Program-made: the position numbers and the translations under genes
Assembly (NCBI GenBank): GCA_017848075.1
Contig: JAGALG010000145.1
Location: 1 to 7,970 of the forward strand
Source of the DNA: Oscillospiraceae bacterium
GTDB taxonomy: Bacteria > Bacillota > Clostridia > Oscillospirales > Ruminococcaceae
Length of the DNA stretch: 7,970 bases
Direction of reading: 5' to 3'
The notes under the pieces: generated by a model
What the model saw: the letters and a program-made list of their open reading frames with translations, nothing else
What the model was told of the DNA's origin: nothing
Databases searched by the model: none
Shown here: positions 1-6,050 of the stretch, piece after piece
How the letters are laid out: the number at the start of each line of letters is the position of its first letter
How positions within the stretch are numbered: the first letter of the stretch is position 1

Positions 1-150
1 AGCATCTAAGCGTGAAGCCGCTCCTGAGATAAGATATCCCACTGCATAAGCAGGTAAGACCCCTTGAAGACTACAAGGTTGATAGGTTGCAGGTGTAAGC
101 ATGGTGACATGTTCAGCTTGGCAATACTAATCGGTCGAGGGCTTGACCAA
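1..150 (+). rRNA. rrl: 23S ribosomal RNA, 3' end (partial)
   Basis: This is the last part of the large-subunit rRNA (domain VI). It is recognised from conserved blocks: AGCATCTAAG at the very start, GTTGATAGG at 79-87, GTGTAAGC at 93-100, TACTAATCGGTCGAGG at 125-140, and the terminal GCTTGACC at 141-148. These match the known 3' end of bacterial 23S rRNA, which in Bacillota usually finishes with a GAC/CTTAACC-like sequence. The exact mature end cannot be fixed from sequence alone; 148-151 is likely. The 5' part lies outside the window. A roughly 55-base spacer without a tRNA gene separates it from the 5S gene, so the operon order here is 23S-5S. Confidence 0.96.
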
Positions 151-206
151 GTGTAAATTTGGTTCGAAAAGAAAAGTGTTCTTGTTCAATGAAAGTCAAT
201 GTTAAA

Positions 207-322
<116 letters not shown>

Positions 323-328
323 ATGTTT

Positions 329-360
329 AATCCCCTATCCGTTTGGATGGGGGATTTTTT
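329..360 (+). terminator. Rho-independent terminator of the rRNA operon
   Basis: The 12-base arm AATCCCCTATCC (329-340) pairs with GGATGGGGGATT (345-356), with one G-T wobble, around a GTTT loop. A T-run follows at 355-361. The hairpin starts 6 bases after the 5S end. On the opposite strand the bases after the hairpin are only TTAAAC, so it looks weaker as a terminator for the convergent minus-strand gene, whose stop codon sits inside the T-run. Confidence 0.92.
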
Positions 361-1097
361 TATGCCAGTTTTACTGGATTCTTTACAATTTGCATTAGAA
401 AGGCCAAAGAGCTGTGACATAGGTCGTAATCGTTGATTGATAGATCACTGTCCATACAATCCAGCATTTCATAATATAAATTTTGAGAGTTTTCTTTGGA
501 AAGTAAAATCAAAGCTCGTTCACAAATGCTTTGCAGTAAAAGAGAAAACTGCTGAGTATAATCATCCTTTTTTTCAATTTCACTGAGATAGTGTAAAATT
601 TGTTCTCCGTCAAGATGTTGAAGGCCACGGCCCAAGGATATGGTCATGTTCGCTTCTGTGTAAATCAGTGGTTCGTTTAATTGAATTGGCACGGTTCCCA
701 AGAGATCGATAAACTTTTCAAATTGCTGGTCATTGACAACGATATAGCGATCAGAAGTCAAATTCAACTGCTCTTTTACGGCAGATTCTTTCCCTTTTGA
801 CCAAACACTCGCTAAGTTTTCCCCGTTAACCATAAGATCAGGTGGAAAAGTTTTCAGCAAAACATAGCCCTCAGTAGGCAGAAAAGACAGTAGGACAGCG
901 CTTCGCAGTTTTTCTTGTTGATGTACAATTAAAATGGATAATCCATCCTCTTCCTGAGGAACAGATATATGCTGTAAAGTCCGATTATCCGGTTGACGGG
1001 AATAAGGATGAACCCATAAAACAGTTGCCATAATGATCAACGAAAGACAGAAAAAGGCGAGAGGAAAAGTGAAGAAAAAGATTTTTAGAGAGCGCAC
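360..1097 (-). CDS. Membrane-anchored, degenerate LytR-CpsA-Psr (LCP)-like protein
   Basis: A 245-residue protein if started at the GTG at 1097, which has GGAGG (1109-1105) seven bases upstream. An ATG at 1163 would add 22 residues without a good ribosome binding site. Residues about 6-30 are one hydrophobic segment preceded by basic residues, so the rest should lie outside the membrane. The extracellular part follows the LCP outline: DRYIVVNDQQFEKFIDLLGTV (about 116-136) resembles the LCP 'Y-x-x-v-d-f-x-x-F-x-x-l-v-D-x-l-G-G-V' block, and LDGEQILHYLSE (about 162-173) resembles 'LnGeqALaYvR'. LCP enzymes attach anionic glycopolymers to peptidoglycan with conserved Arg and Asp residues. Here 'IPRD' reads FPPD (85-88), the R of 'YvR' is S, and the later R/RQ positions are T/Q. 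I therefore infer an inactive or repurposed relative. The gene is convergent with the rRNA operon and divergent from tsaE. The coding frame is certain; the LCP relationship is by eye only. Confidence 0.6.
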   Translation of the reverse strand: MRSLKIFFFTFPLAFFCLSLIIMATVLWVHPYSRQPDNRTLQHISVPQEEDGLSILIVHQQEKLRSAVLLSFLPTEGYVLLKTFPPDLMVNGENLASVWSKGKESAVKEQLNLTSDRYIVVNDQQFEKFIDLLGTVPIQLNEPLIYTEANMTISLGRGLQHLDGEQILHYLSEIEKKDDYTQQFSLLLQSICERALILLSKENSQNLYYEMLDCMDSDLSINDYDLCHSSLAFLMQIVKNPVKLA

Positions 1098-1131
1098 ACT
1101 GTCACCTCCAAGAAGAATTTGCAAAAAATGA

Positions 1132-1159
1132 TTCACAGAGGTAGTTTTTGTGATATAAT
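1132..1159 (+). promoter_or_regulatory. Sigma-A promoter for the tsaE-tsaB-rpiB-upp run
   Basis: TTCACA at 1132-1137 (one mismatch to TTGACA), a 16-base spacer, and a perfect TATAAT at 1154-1159 preceded by an extended -10 TG at 1151-1152. Transcription should start near 1166, giving a leader of about 53 bases before the TTG start of tsaE. The region is divergent: a minus-strand gene begins at 1097, so its own promoter must lie within or overlap the same AT-rich interval. TATATT- and TATTAT-like boxes exist on the minus strand, but I could not pair them with a clear -35. Confidence 0.72.
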
Positions 1160-1218
1160 ACAATATATACCCAAAAAGAAAAGAAAACGCTCTTTTTCTT
1201 TCGTAGGAGGTTATTCTT

Positions 1219-1653
1219 TTGAAACGCTATCTTTCTCATAGTGCAGAAGAAACGGAACAGATTGCAGAGGCATTTGCCAAGGAACTGCACAGCGGCGATG
1301 TTATCGCATATCGTGGCCCGATGGGCGCCGGAAAAACTGCATTTACCCGTGGTTTAGCGCGGGGACTGGGACTGGAGGATCATGTGTCCAGTCCAACTTT
1401 TGCGCTGGTACATCAGTACGGCTCCGGTGCAAAAGCATTGTATCATTTTGATATGTACCGTGTGGAAGGTTTCGACGATCTGTATTCCACTGGCTTCTTT
1501 GATTATCTTGACTTTGGCGGTATTCTTGCCATTGAATGGAGCGAAAATATTGAAAATGCACTCCCGGAGGGAACGATCTTTGTCACACTGAATAAGTTAG
1601 AAGATGACCCGGACAAAAGGGAGATTATCATGGAAGGAGGCTCCCGATTTTGA
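1219..1653 (+). CDS. tsaE: tRNA t6A biosynthesis ATPase TsaE
   Basis: TsaE is the ATPase partner of TsaB and TsaD in making N6-threonylcarbamoyladenosine at position 37 of ANN-decoding tRNAs. The 144-residue protein has the usual length and motif order: Walker A GPMGAGKT (33-40), SSPTFALVHQY (57-67), HFDMYR (76-81) and the family signature AIEWSENIENALPE (104-117). The start is TTG at 1219, with AGGAGG at 1205-1210 eight bases upstream; no ATG gives a full-length product. The stop codon overlaps the start of tsaB by four bases (TTGA), which suggests translational coupling. It is the first gene of a run driven by the promoter at 1132-1159. Confidence 0.95.
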   Translation: MKRYLSHSAEETEQIAEAFAKELHSGDVIAYRGPMGAGKTAFTRGLARGLGLEDHVSSPTFALVHQYGSGAKALYHFDMYRVEGFDDLYSTGFFDYLDFGGILAIEWSENIENALPEGTIFVTLNKLEDDPDKREIIMEGGSRF

Positions 1654-2348
1654 AGATCTTAGCGTTGGATACTTCTTCGCAGGCAGCATCCTGTGCCCTG
1701 TTGGAGGATGAGCATCCTATTGGCACTTTCTACATTGATGCCAAACTGACCCACAGTCAGACGATTCTGCCTATGGTTGAAAATGTATTGACTGCCTGTC
1801 AACAGAAGCTGCAGGATGTGGATTTGTTTGTGGTAAGCAATGGCCCAGGCTCTTTTACCGGCCTGAGAATCGGTACAGCTGCCGTAAAGGGTATGGCTCA
1901 TGCACTGAAAAAGCCTTGCATTGGCCTTTCTACCTTGGAGGGCTTGGCTTACAACATGATTGGTCATAGCGGAATTGTCTGTGCAGTCATGGATGCGCGT
2001 TGCAATCAGGTATATACCGCACTCTTTGATTTAGACAATGGAATGCAGCGTATTACAGAAGACCTGGCGATTCCTTTGGAAGAACTGAAAAAAATCATAA
2101 AAAATCAAGAAAAAAGCGTAGTTTTAGTTGGAGATGGCGCAGTTTTATGTTACAATAGCATAGTAGAAGAAGATCGGGATGACCTAATCCTGGCTCCTGC
2201 TCATCAGCGGCTGCAGAATGCGTATAGCGTTGGTTTGGCTGCTTTACGAGCCCATCTGCAGGAAGCAGCTCCGGCAAGAGAACTGGTTCCAGCTTATCTC
2301 CGCCTGCCACAGGCTCAGAGAGAGCTACTGAAAAAGCAACAACAATAG
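1650..2348 (+). CDS. tsaB: tRNA t6A biosynthesis scaffold protein TsaB
   Basis: TsaB (YeaZ) is the non-catalytic ASKHA-fold partner that binds TsaD and TsaE to form the t6A transferase complex. The 232-residue product shows ALDTSS (5-10), HSQTILPMV (35-43), the hallmark GPGSFTGLRIG (65-75), MDARCNQVYTALF (114-126) and the C-terminal PAYLRLPQAQREL (214-226). The start is TTG at 1650, with AAGGAGG at 1634-1640, overlapping the tsaE stop. The usual Bacillota partners rimI and tsaD do not follow; rpiB does. A lysine-rich stretch around residues 147-155 is encoded by unusually A-rich DNA (2088-2115), just ahead of a possible internal promoter. Confidence 0.95.
   Translation: MKILALDTSSQAASCALLEDEHPIGTFYIDAKLTHSQTILPMVENVLTACQQKLQDVDLFVVSNGPGSFTGLRIGTAAVKGMAHALKKPCIGLSTLEGLAYNMIGHSGIVCAVMDARCNQVYTALFDLDNGMQRITEDLAIPLEELKKIIKNQEKSVVLVGDGAVLCYNSIVEEDRDDLILAPAHQRLQNAYSVGLAALRAHLQEAAPARELVPAYLRLPQAQRELLKKQQQ
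2128..2156 (+). promoter_or_regulatory. Possible internal promoter inside tsaB, ahead of rpiB-upp
   Basis: TTGGAG (2128-2133), a 17-base spacer and TACAAT (2151-2156, one mismatch to TATAAT) with an extended -10 TG at 2148-2149. A run of A-tracts at 2088-2115 lies just upstream and could act as an UP-like element. A start near 2163 would place a leader of about 220 bases before rpiB. The -35 is poor and the element lies in coding sequence, so chance remains possible. Confidence 0.35.
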
Positions 2349-2383
2349 GAAGGAACGGCATTGACCGTTTAGGAGGGTTTGAT

Positions 2384-2824
2384 ATGATCGTTATTGGTTC
2401 TGATCACGGCGGATTCGCCCTGAAAGAAGAAATCAAAAAACATCTGGAAGCAAGAGAAATCGCTTATACTGATGTTGGCTGCTATGACAGCAACTCGGTA
2501 GATTACCCAGATATCGCAAAAGCTGCCTGCGAAAAAATTATCAGCGGTGAATGCGATAAAGGTCTGCTGTTCTGCGGTACCGGTGTTGGTATCTCTATTG
2601 CTGCCAATAAAATGAAAGGAATCCGCGCTTGCTGCTGCTCCGATCCATACAGTGCAAAACTGACCCGCATGCATAACAATGCCAATGTTCTCTGCATGGG
2701 CGGCCGCGTGGTATCTGCAGGTCTGGCTGAAATGATGGTAGACCTGTTCCTGGACACTGAATTTGAAGGCGGACGCCATCAGCGCCGCATCGATAAAATC
2801 ACTGCCATTGAAAATGAGCAGTAA
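2384..2824 (+). CDS. rpiB: Ribose-5-phosphate isomerase B
   Basis: RpiB interconverts ribulose 5-phosphate and ribose 5-phosphate in the cytosolic pentose phosphate pathway, supplying ribose for PRPP. The 146-residue protein has GSDHGG (5-10), YPDIA (41-45), the active-site cysteine in FCGTGVGISIAANK (63-76; Cys64), SDPYSAKLTRMHNNANVL (86-103) with the catalytic-type His97, and EGGRHQRR (128-135). These match the RpiB/LacAB family, and the wide gene context favours RpiB over LacA/LacB. Start ATG 2384 has AGGAGG at 2371-2376. A small inverted repeat, AACGG (2354-2358) and CCGTT (2365-2369), abuts that site. The upp gene follows 25 bases downstream, which fits a PRPP-centred supply and use of ribose phosphate. 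Cys83-85 form an unusual run of three cysteines. Confidence 0.95.
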   Translation: MIVIGSDHGGFALKEEIKKHLEAREIAYTDVGCYDSNSVDYPDIAKAACEKIISGECDKGLLFCGTGVGISIAANKMKGIRACCCSDPYSAKLTRMHNNANVLCMGGRVVSAGLAEMMVDLFLDTEFEGGRHQRRIDKITAIENEQ

Positions 2825-2849
2825 GATCATCTGACTGGAGGAAAGACTT

Positions 2850-3476
2850 ATGACACCATTCATTATGGACCACCCACTGATTCAGCACAAAATCACCCTG
2901 CTCCGCGATAAAAACACCGGCTCCAAAGAGTTCCGTGAACTGATCAGCGAAGTTACCATGCTCATGTGCTATGAAGCAACCCGCGATCTTCCTCTCAAAC
3001 AGGTTGAGATCGAGACCCCAATGGCTGTGACCAAAGCAAATGTTATCTCCGGCCGCAAACTGGCTATCGTTCCAATTCTGCGTGCAGGCATCGGTATGGT
3101 TGATGGTATTCTGAACCTGCTGCCAGCTGCAAAAGTTGGCCATATTGGTCTGTATCGTGACCACGATACCCATGAGCCTGTAGAATACTACTGCAAACTG
3201 CCAAGCGATATTGCAGAACGCGAAGTTATCGTTCTGGATCCAATGCTGGCTACCGGTGGTTCTGCTATTGATGCAATCACCAAAATCAAAGACCGTGGCG
3301 TGAAACAGGTAAAATTCATGTGCATCATTGCTGCTCCGGAAGGTCTGGAAGCTCTGATCGAGGCACATCCTGATGTGCAGGTTTACTGCGGCGCACTGGA
3401 TGGTCATCTGAATGAAGACAAGTACATCATTCCAGGTCTGGGCGATGCCGGCGACCGTATCTTCGGCACCAAATAG
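2850..3476 (+). CDS. upp: Uracil phosphoribosyltransferase
   Basis: The enzyme converts uracil and PRPP to UMP and pyrophosphate in pyrimidine salvage. The 208 residues equal the usual family length. Visible signatures are HPLIQHK (8-14), PILRAGIGMVDG (75-86), the PRPP-binding loop LDPMLATGGSA (129-139) and the uracil-binding C-terminal block DGHLNEDKYIIPGLGDAGDR (184-203). The start ATG is preceded by GGAGGAAAG at about 2837-2845. All nine arginine codons are CGC or CGT, unlike the mixed CGA/CGG/AGA use of the genes downstream, which suggests selection for strong expression. The gene is last in its run and is followed by a strong terminator. Confidence 0.97.
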   Translation: MTPFIMDHPLIQHKITLLRDKNTGSKEFRELISEVTMLMCYEATRDLPLKQVEIETPMAVTKANVISGRKLAIVPILRAGIGMVDGILNLLPAAKVGHIGLYRDHDTHEPVEYYCKLPSDIAEREVIVLDPMLATGGSAIDAITKIKDRGVKQVKFMCIIAAPEGLEALIEAHPDVQVYCGALDGHLNEDKYIIPGLGDAGDRIFGTK

Positions 3477-3490
3477 TGAAACAATAAGGG

Positions 3491-3521
3491 TCCTCTCCTG
3501 CAGCTGCAGGAGAGGATTTTT
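3491..3521 (+). terminator. Rho-independent terminator after upp
   Basis: Positions 3491-3516 form a perfect 26-base palindrome: TCCTCTCCTGCAG followed by its exact reverse complement. It is GC-rich and is followed by TTTTT at 3517-3521. The central CTGCAGCTGCAG must supply the loop. It begins 14 bases after the upp stop codon. No T-run follows the palindrome on the minus strand, so it is directional. Confidence 0.93.
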
Positions 3522-3556
3522 AAAAAATATGATCATTTCGTAAAAGAGGGAAAAGA

Positions 3557-3907
3557 ATGCAGAAAGAAATTACCTGCACCGAATGTGCCAATCGCTGCCG
3601 ACTTTTGGTTGAGCAGCAGGGCGATGAGATCTTGGTTCAGGGGAATCGCTGTCCACGAGGCTTGAAATCCGGCCGAGAGGAATTCCTTGGTGAGCGTGTC
3701 ACGGTACATGGTTTTGTTCGTTCCTCTGTGGAGGGTGTGGAGAAAATCCCGGTGCAGACCAGTAAACCGGTGGCCAAGGGCATGGTTTATAAGGTTACTC
3801 TGGCGATCAAGAGGGTAAAGGTCACGGTTCCGGTGACTGCTGGAACGATTCTGGTTGAAAATATTAGCAGTACCGGCGCTGACCTGATTGTCAGTGAACA
3901 GGAGTAA
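3557..3907 (+). CDS. DUF1667 family four-cysteine protein
   Basis: A 116-residue protein with an N-terminal cysteine cluster, CTECANRC (Cys7, Cys10, Cys14) plus GNRCPRG (Cys32). This spacing could bind a metal ion or an iron-sulfur cluster. The C-terminal half reads IPVQTSKPVAKGM, then KRVKVTVPVTAGTILVENISSTGADLIVS, which matches the DUF1667 outline as I remember it. In many anaerobic Bacillota, DUF1667 proteins are encoded beside GlpA-like glycerol-3-phosphate dehydrogenase and FAD/NAD oxidoreductase genes and are thought to be electron-transfer partners. Neither is present here. The start ATG has GAGGGAAAA just upstream (3546-3554). The gene lies 35 bases after the upp terminator and 11 bases before the methyltransferase gene, so the two are probably co-transcribed. 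Family assignment is fairly sure; function is unknown. Confidence 0.8.
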   Translation: MQKEITCTECANRCRLLVEQQGDEILVQGNRCPRGLKSGREEFLGERVTVHGFVRSSVEGVEKIPVQTSKPVAKGMVYKVTLAIKRVKVTVPVTAGTILVENISSTGADLIVSEQE

Positions 3908-3918
3908 GGAGAGAACTC

Positions 3919-4992
3919 ATGACAGATTTGCTGATCGAGCAGGAAGATCTTTGGACTCACCTGCAGCAGACAGAAAAGCCCATCGTCATCTATGGCATGG
4001 GAGACGGTGCCCTGAAAATCATGCGGGTTCTGGACCAATACCAAATTCCTCTAAAAGGGATTTTTGCTAGTGACGGTTTTGTTCGAGGTCATTCCTTTGA
4101 AGGTTTCCCGGTAAAGCGACTGGCCGATATGGAAGAGGAGTTGGGTGACTTTATTATCCTGATGGCTTTTGCTATTCACGATGAAGAAACAACAGCGATG
4201 ATTCATCGAATTGCTCAAAAGCATGAATTCTATGCTCCGGATGTACCAGTTGCCGGAGAAAATCTATTCACAATGGATTTTTATCGGGAGCATCAGAAGG
4301 AATTTGAAAAGGTCTATCAGCTTCTGGCCGATGAACAGTCCCGTATTGTGTACCGGGATATTCTCAATTTTAAGGTCAGTGGTAAACTGCCTTATTTAAC
4401 CCACTGTGAAACGGCAGTGGAAGAAGCCTATGCCAATATCATCTGTCCTAATGAGGAGGAAGATTATGTGGATTTAGGCGCATATAAGGGAGATACCATT
4501 CAGGAATTGCTGCGCTTTACCAATGGGAAAGTGCAGTCTGTGACGGCGTTTGAACCGGATCGGAAAAATTATAAAAAACTCTGCCTCAATGTGGAGGCAA
4601 TGGGACTTAGTCAAAAGGCGAATTTGCTCAATGCTGCGGCTTATAAAGAAAGCGGCACAATGCTCTTTTCCAATAAAGCAGGACGACAGTCGGCTCTGTC
4701 CAGCACGCAGGGAATCGAAACTCCTGTCAATTCTTTGGACAATGTGATGGAAGGCAGACGGGTATCCTTCATCAATATGGATGTAGAGGGAGCAGAAAAG
4801 GAAGCCATTGAGGGCTGTCGCAAAACCATTGAAACTTGGACACCTCGGATGCTGATCTCGGCTTACCATCGCAGCGAGGATTTGTATGCTTTGCCACTGC
4901 AGATTTTGCAGATCCGTCCGGACTATCGTATTTATTTCCGACACTATCGTTATATTCCGGCTTGGGATACCAATCTGTATTGTATTCCTTAA
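3919..4992 (+). CDS. FkbM-type methyltransferase with N-terminal Rossmann-like domain
   Basis: A 357-residue, apparently cytosolic protein with two parts. Residues about 20-115 look like a Rossmann-type nucleotide- or cofactor-binding fold, with PIVIYGMGDGALKIMRVL (21-38) and the following IFASDGFVRGHSFEGFPVKRLADM. Residues about 165-357 match the FkbM methyltransferase family: motif I YVDLGAYKGDT (183-193) for S-adenosylmethionine, AFEPDRKN (210-217), IETPVNSLDNV (266-276), NMDVEGAEKEAIEG (286-299) and a C-terminal LYCIP strand. FkbM relatives typically O-methylate sugars or polyketides; the substrate here is not evident. No sugar or glycan biosynthesis genes adjoin it. Start ATG 3919 has GGAGAG upstream (about 3908-3913). 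The codon use is less biased than in upp. No convincing terminator follows; the next promoter begins 37 bases after the stop. Confidence 0.85.
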   Translation: MTDLLIEQEDLWTHLQQTEKPIVIYGMGDGALKIMRVLDQYQIPLKGIFASDGFVRGHSFEGFPVKRLADMEEELGDFIILMAFAIHDEETTAMIHRIAQKHEFYAPDVPVAGENLFTMDFYREHQKEFEKVYQLLADEQSRIVYRDILNFKVSGKLPYLTHCETAVEEAYANIICPNEEEDYVDLGAYKGDTIQELLRFTNGKVQSVTAFEPDRKNYKKLCLNVEAMGLSQKANLLNAAAYKESGTMLFSNKAGRQSALSSTQGIETPVNSLDNVMEGRRVSFINMDVEGAEKEAIEGCRKTIETWTPRMLISAYHRSEDLYALPLQILQIRPDYRIYFRHYRYIPAWDTNLYCIP

Positions 4993-5029
4993 AAATACAG
5001 AGAGAAAGCTGCAGAAAGCGGCAGAATTC

Positions 5030-5059
5030 TTGACACAAGCTCTTGGAGTATAGTAAAAT
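5030..5059 (+). promoter_or_regulatory. Sigma-A promoter of the yicC-remA-gmk-rpoZ-priA operon
   Basis: A perfect TTGACA at 5030-5035, an 18-base spacer, and TAAAAT at 5054-5059 (one mismatch to TATAAT). Transcription should start near 5066, leaving a leader of about 90 bases before yicC. It is the only strong promoter I can see upstream of the operon. Confidence 0.8.
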
Positions 5060-5142
5060 ATTAAGATGGAGAAGCTTCAAAATCATTGGGATTTTGGGGC
5101 TTTGCGCTGCAAATGAAAGCGGCACAAAGGATCTATGTAAGA

Positions 5143-5148
5143 AAGGAG
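5143..5148 (+). promoter_or_regulatory. Ribosome binding site that decides the yicC start
   Basis: AAGGAG lies only 3 bases before an in-frame ATG (5152) but 9 bases before an in-frame TTG (5158). The spacing favours the TTG. Confidence 0.65.
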
Positions 5149-5157
5149 CGGATGGAC

Positions 5158-6039
5158 TTGATCAAAAGCATGACCGGCTTTGGCCGTGCGCAGAAGGTGT
5201 TCGCCAACAAAGAGATCACCGTTGAGATCCGTTCGGTAAATCATCGCTATTTTGAATTCTCTGCTCGTGTGCCGAGAGCCTACTCTTATTTGGAAGAACG
5301 ACTGAAAAGCCATCTGAAAACCACGATTTCCCGTGGTAAAATTGAAGCCAGTGTCATGATCGCGGCAGTAGAAGGGGAAACCACTTCGGTTGTCCGTATC
5401 AATCAGGGCTTGGCGAAGGCTTATTTGGATGCTCTGAAATCTTTGTCTGAAGAACTGCAGGTGCGCAACGATGTGACCGTTTCTCAGCTGGCTCGCTTCT
5501 CTGATATCTTTACTGTCAGCAAAGCGGAAGAAGATGAGGACGAAATCTGGGCCATGGTACAGGAAACTGCAGATGAAGCGGTACAGCGCTTTGTCGCTAT
5601 GCGTACTTTGGAAGGCGAGAAGATGGAGCAGGATCTTTTGAACCGACTGATCAACATCGAAAACTGGGTAGCACAGGTGGAAGAACAGTCTCCAAAAACA
5701 TTGGAAAATTATCGTACTCGTTTGAAAGCGAAAATGGACGAGATTCTGGGCGACAAATCCATTGATGATGCAAGGATTTTGGCAGAAGCAGCTATTTTTG
5801 CAGATAAGATTGCTGTGGATGAAGAAACCGTCCGCCTGAGAAGCCATATCAAACAGTTCCGTGAAATTCTAAAAGCAGAAGAACCGGTGGGCCGCAAGCT
5901 GGACTTCCTGGTACAGGAGTTCAATCGTGAGACCAACACCATCGGCTCCAAAGCACAGGATGTCAACATTGCGAAAATTGTTGTGGATATCAAATCTGAG
6001 ATCGAGAAGATCAGAGAACAGATCCAGAACATCGAATAG
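5158..6039 (+). CDS. yicC: YicC/YloC family endoribonuclease
   Basis: YicC-family proteins (YloC in Bacillus subtilis) are cytosolic and have been reported to act as RNases. The chosen TTG start gives 293 residues beginning (M)IKSMTGFGRA, the typical family N-terminus. Upstream in-frame ATGs at 5086 and 5152 lack a well-spaced ribosome binding site. Further family blocks are VEIRSVNHRYFEF (22-34), SRGKIEASV (58-66), EAAIFADKIAVDEETVRLRSHI and, near the end, GRKLDFLVQEFNRETNTIGSKAQD followed by VVDIKSEIEKIREQIQNIE. These C-terminal blocks are the most conserved part of the family. It is the first gene of an operon that in many Bacillota continues with remA, gmk and rpoZ. Here two small membrane-protein genes intervene, the first 11 bases downstream. 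Confidence 0.95.
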   Translation: MIKSMTGFGRAQKVFANKEITVEIRSVNHRYFEFSARVPRAYSYLEERLKSHLKTTISRGKIEASVMIAAVEGETTSVVRINQGLAKAYLDALKSLSEELQVRNDVTVSQLARFSDIFTVSKAEEDEDEIWAMVQETADEAVQRFVAMRTLEGEKMEQDLLNRLINIENWVAQVEEQSPKTLENYRTRLKAKMDEILGDKSIDDARILAEAAIFADKIAVDEETVRLRSHIKQFREILKAEEPVGRKLDFLVQEFNRETNTIGSKAQDVNIAKIVVDIKSEIEKIREQIQNIE

Positions 6040-6050
6040 AGGGCAAGAAT

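Noticed and set aside
2799..3536. A long (245-codon) minus-strand frame opposite upp
   Set aside because: It is antisense to a certain, strongly codon-biased gene, which readily leaves open frames on the other strand. The product is rich in Phe, His, Gln, Asn and Trp, and no ribosome binding site or promoter supports it.
3521..3556. A possible promoter directly before the DUF1667 gene (TATGAT at 3528-3533)
   Set aside because: The -10-like box has no -35 at the right distance; that position falls in the upp terminator hairpin. Readthrough or a weak start is possible but cannot be supported.
5005..5026. A possible terminator after the FkbM gene (CTGC ... GCAG)
   Set aside because: The stem is only about four base pairs and no T-run follows, so it is not a convincing terminator.
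5066..5116. A 16-codon upstream ORF in the yicC leader
   Set aside because: Its ATG coincides with the predicted transcription start and has no ribosome binding site. Its peptide shows no run of one amino acid that would suggest attenuation.
5083..5847. A 254-codon minus-strand frame opposite yicC
   Set aside because: It is antisense to a clear yicC gene, with a composition typical of antisense translation and no recognisable motif.
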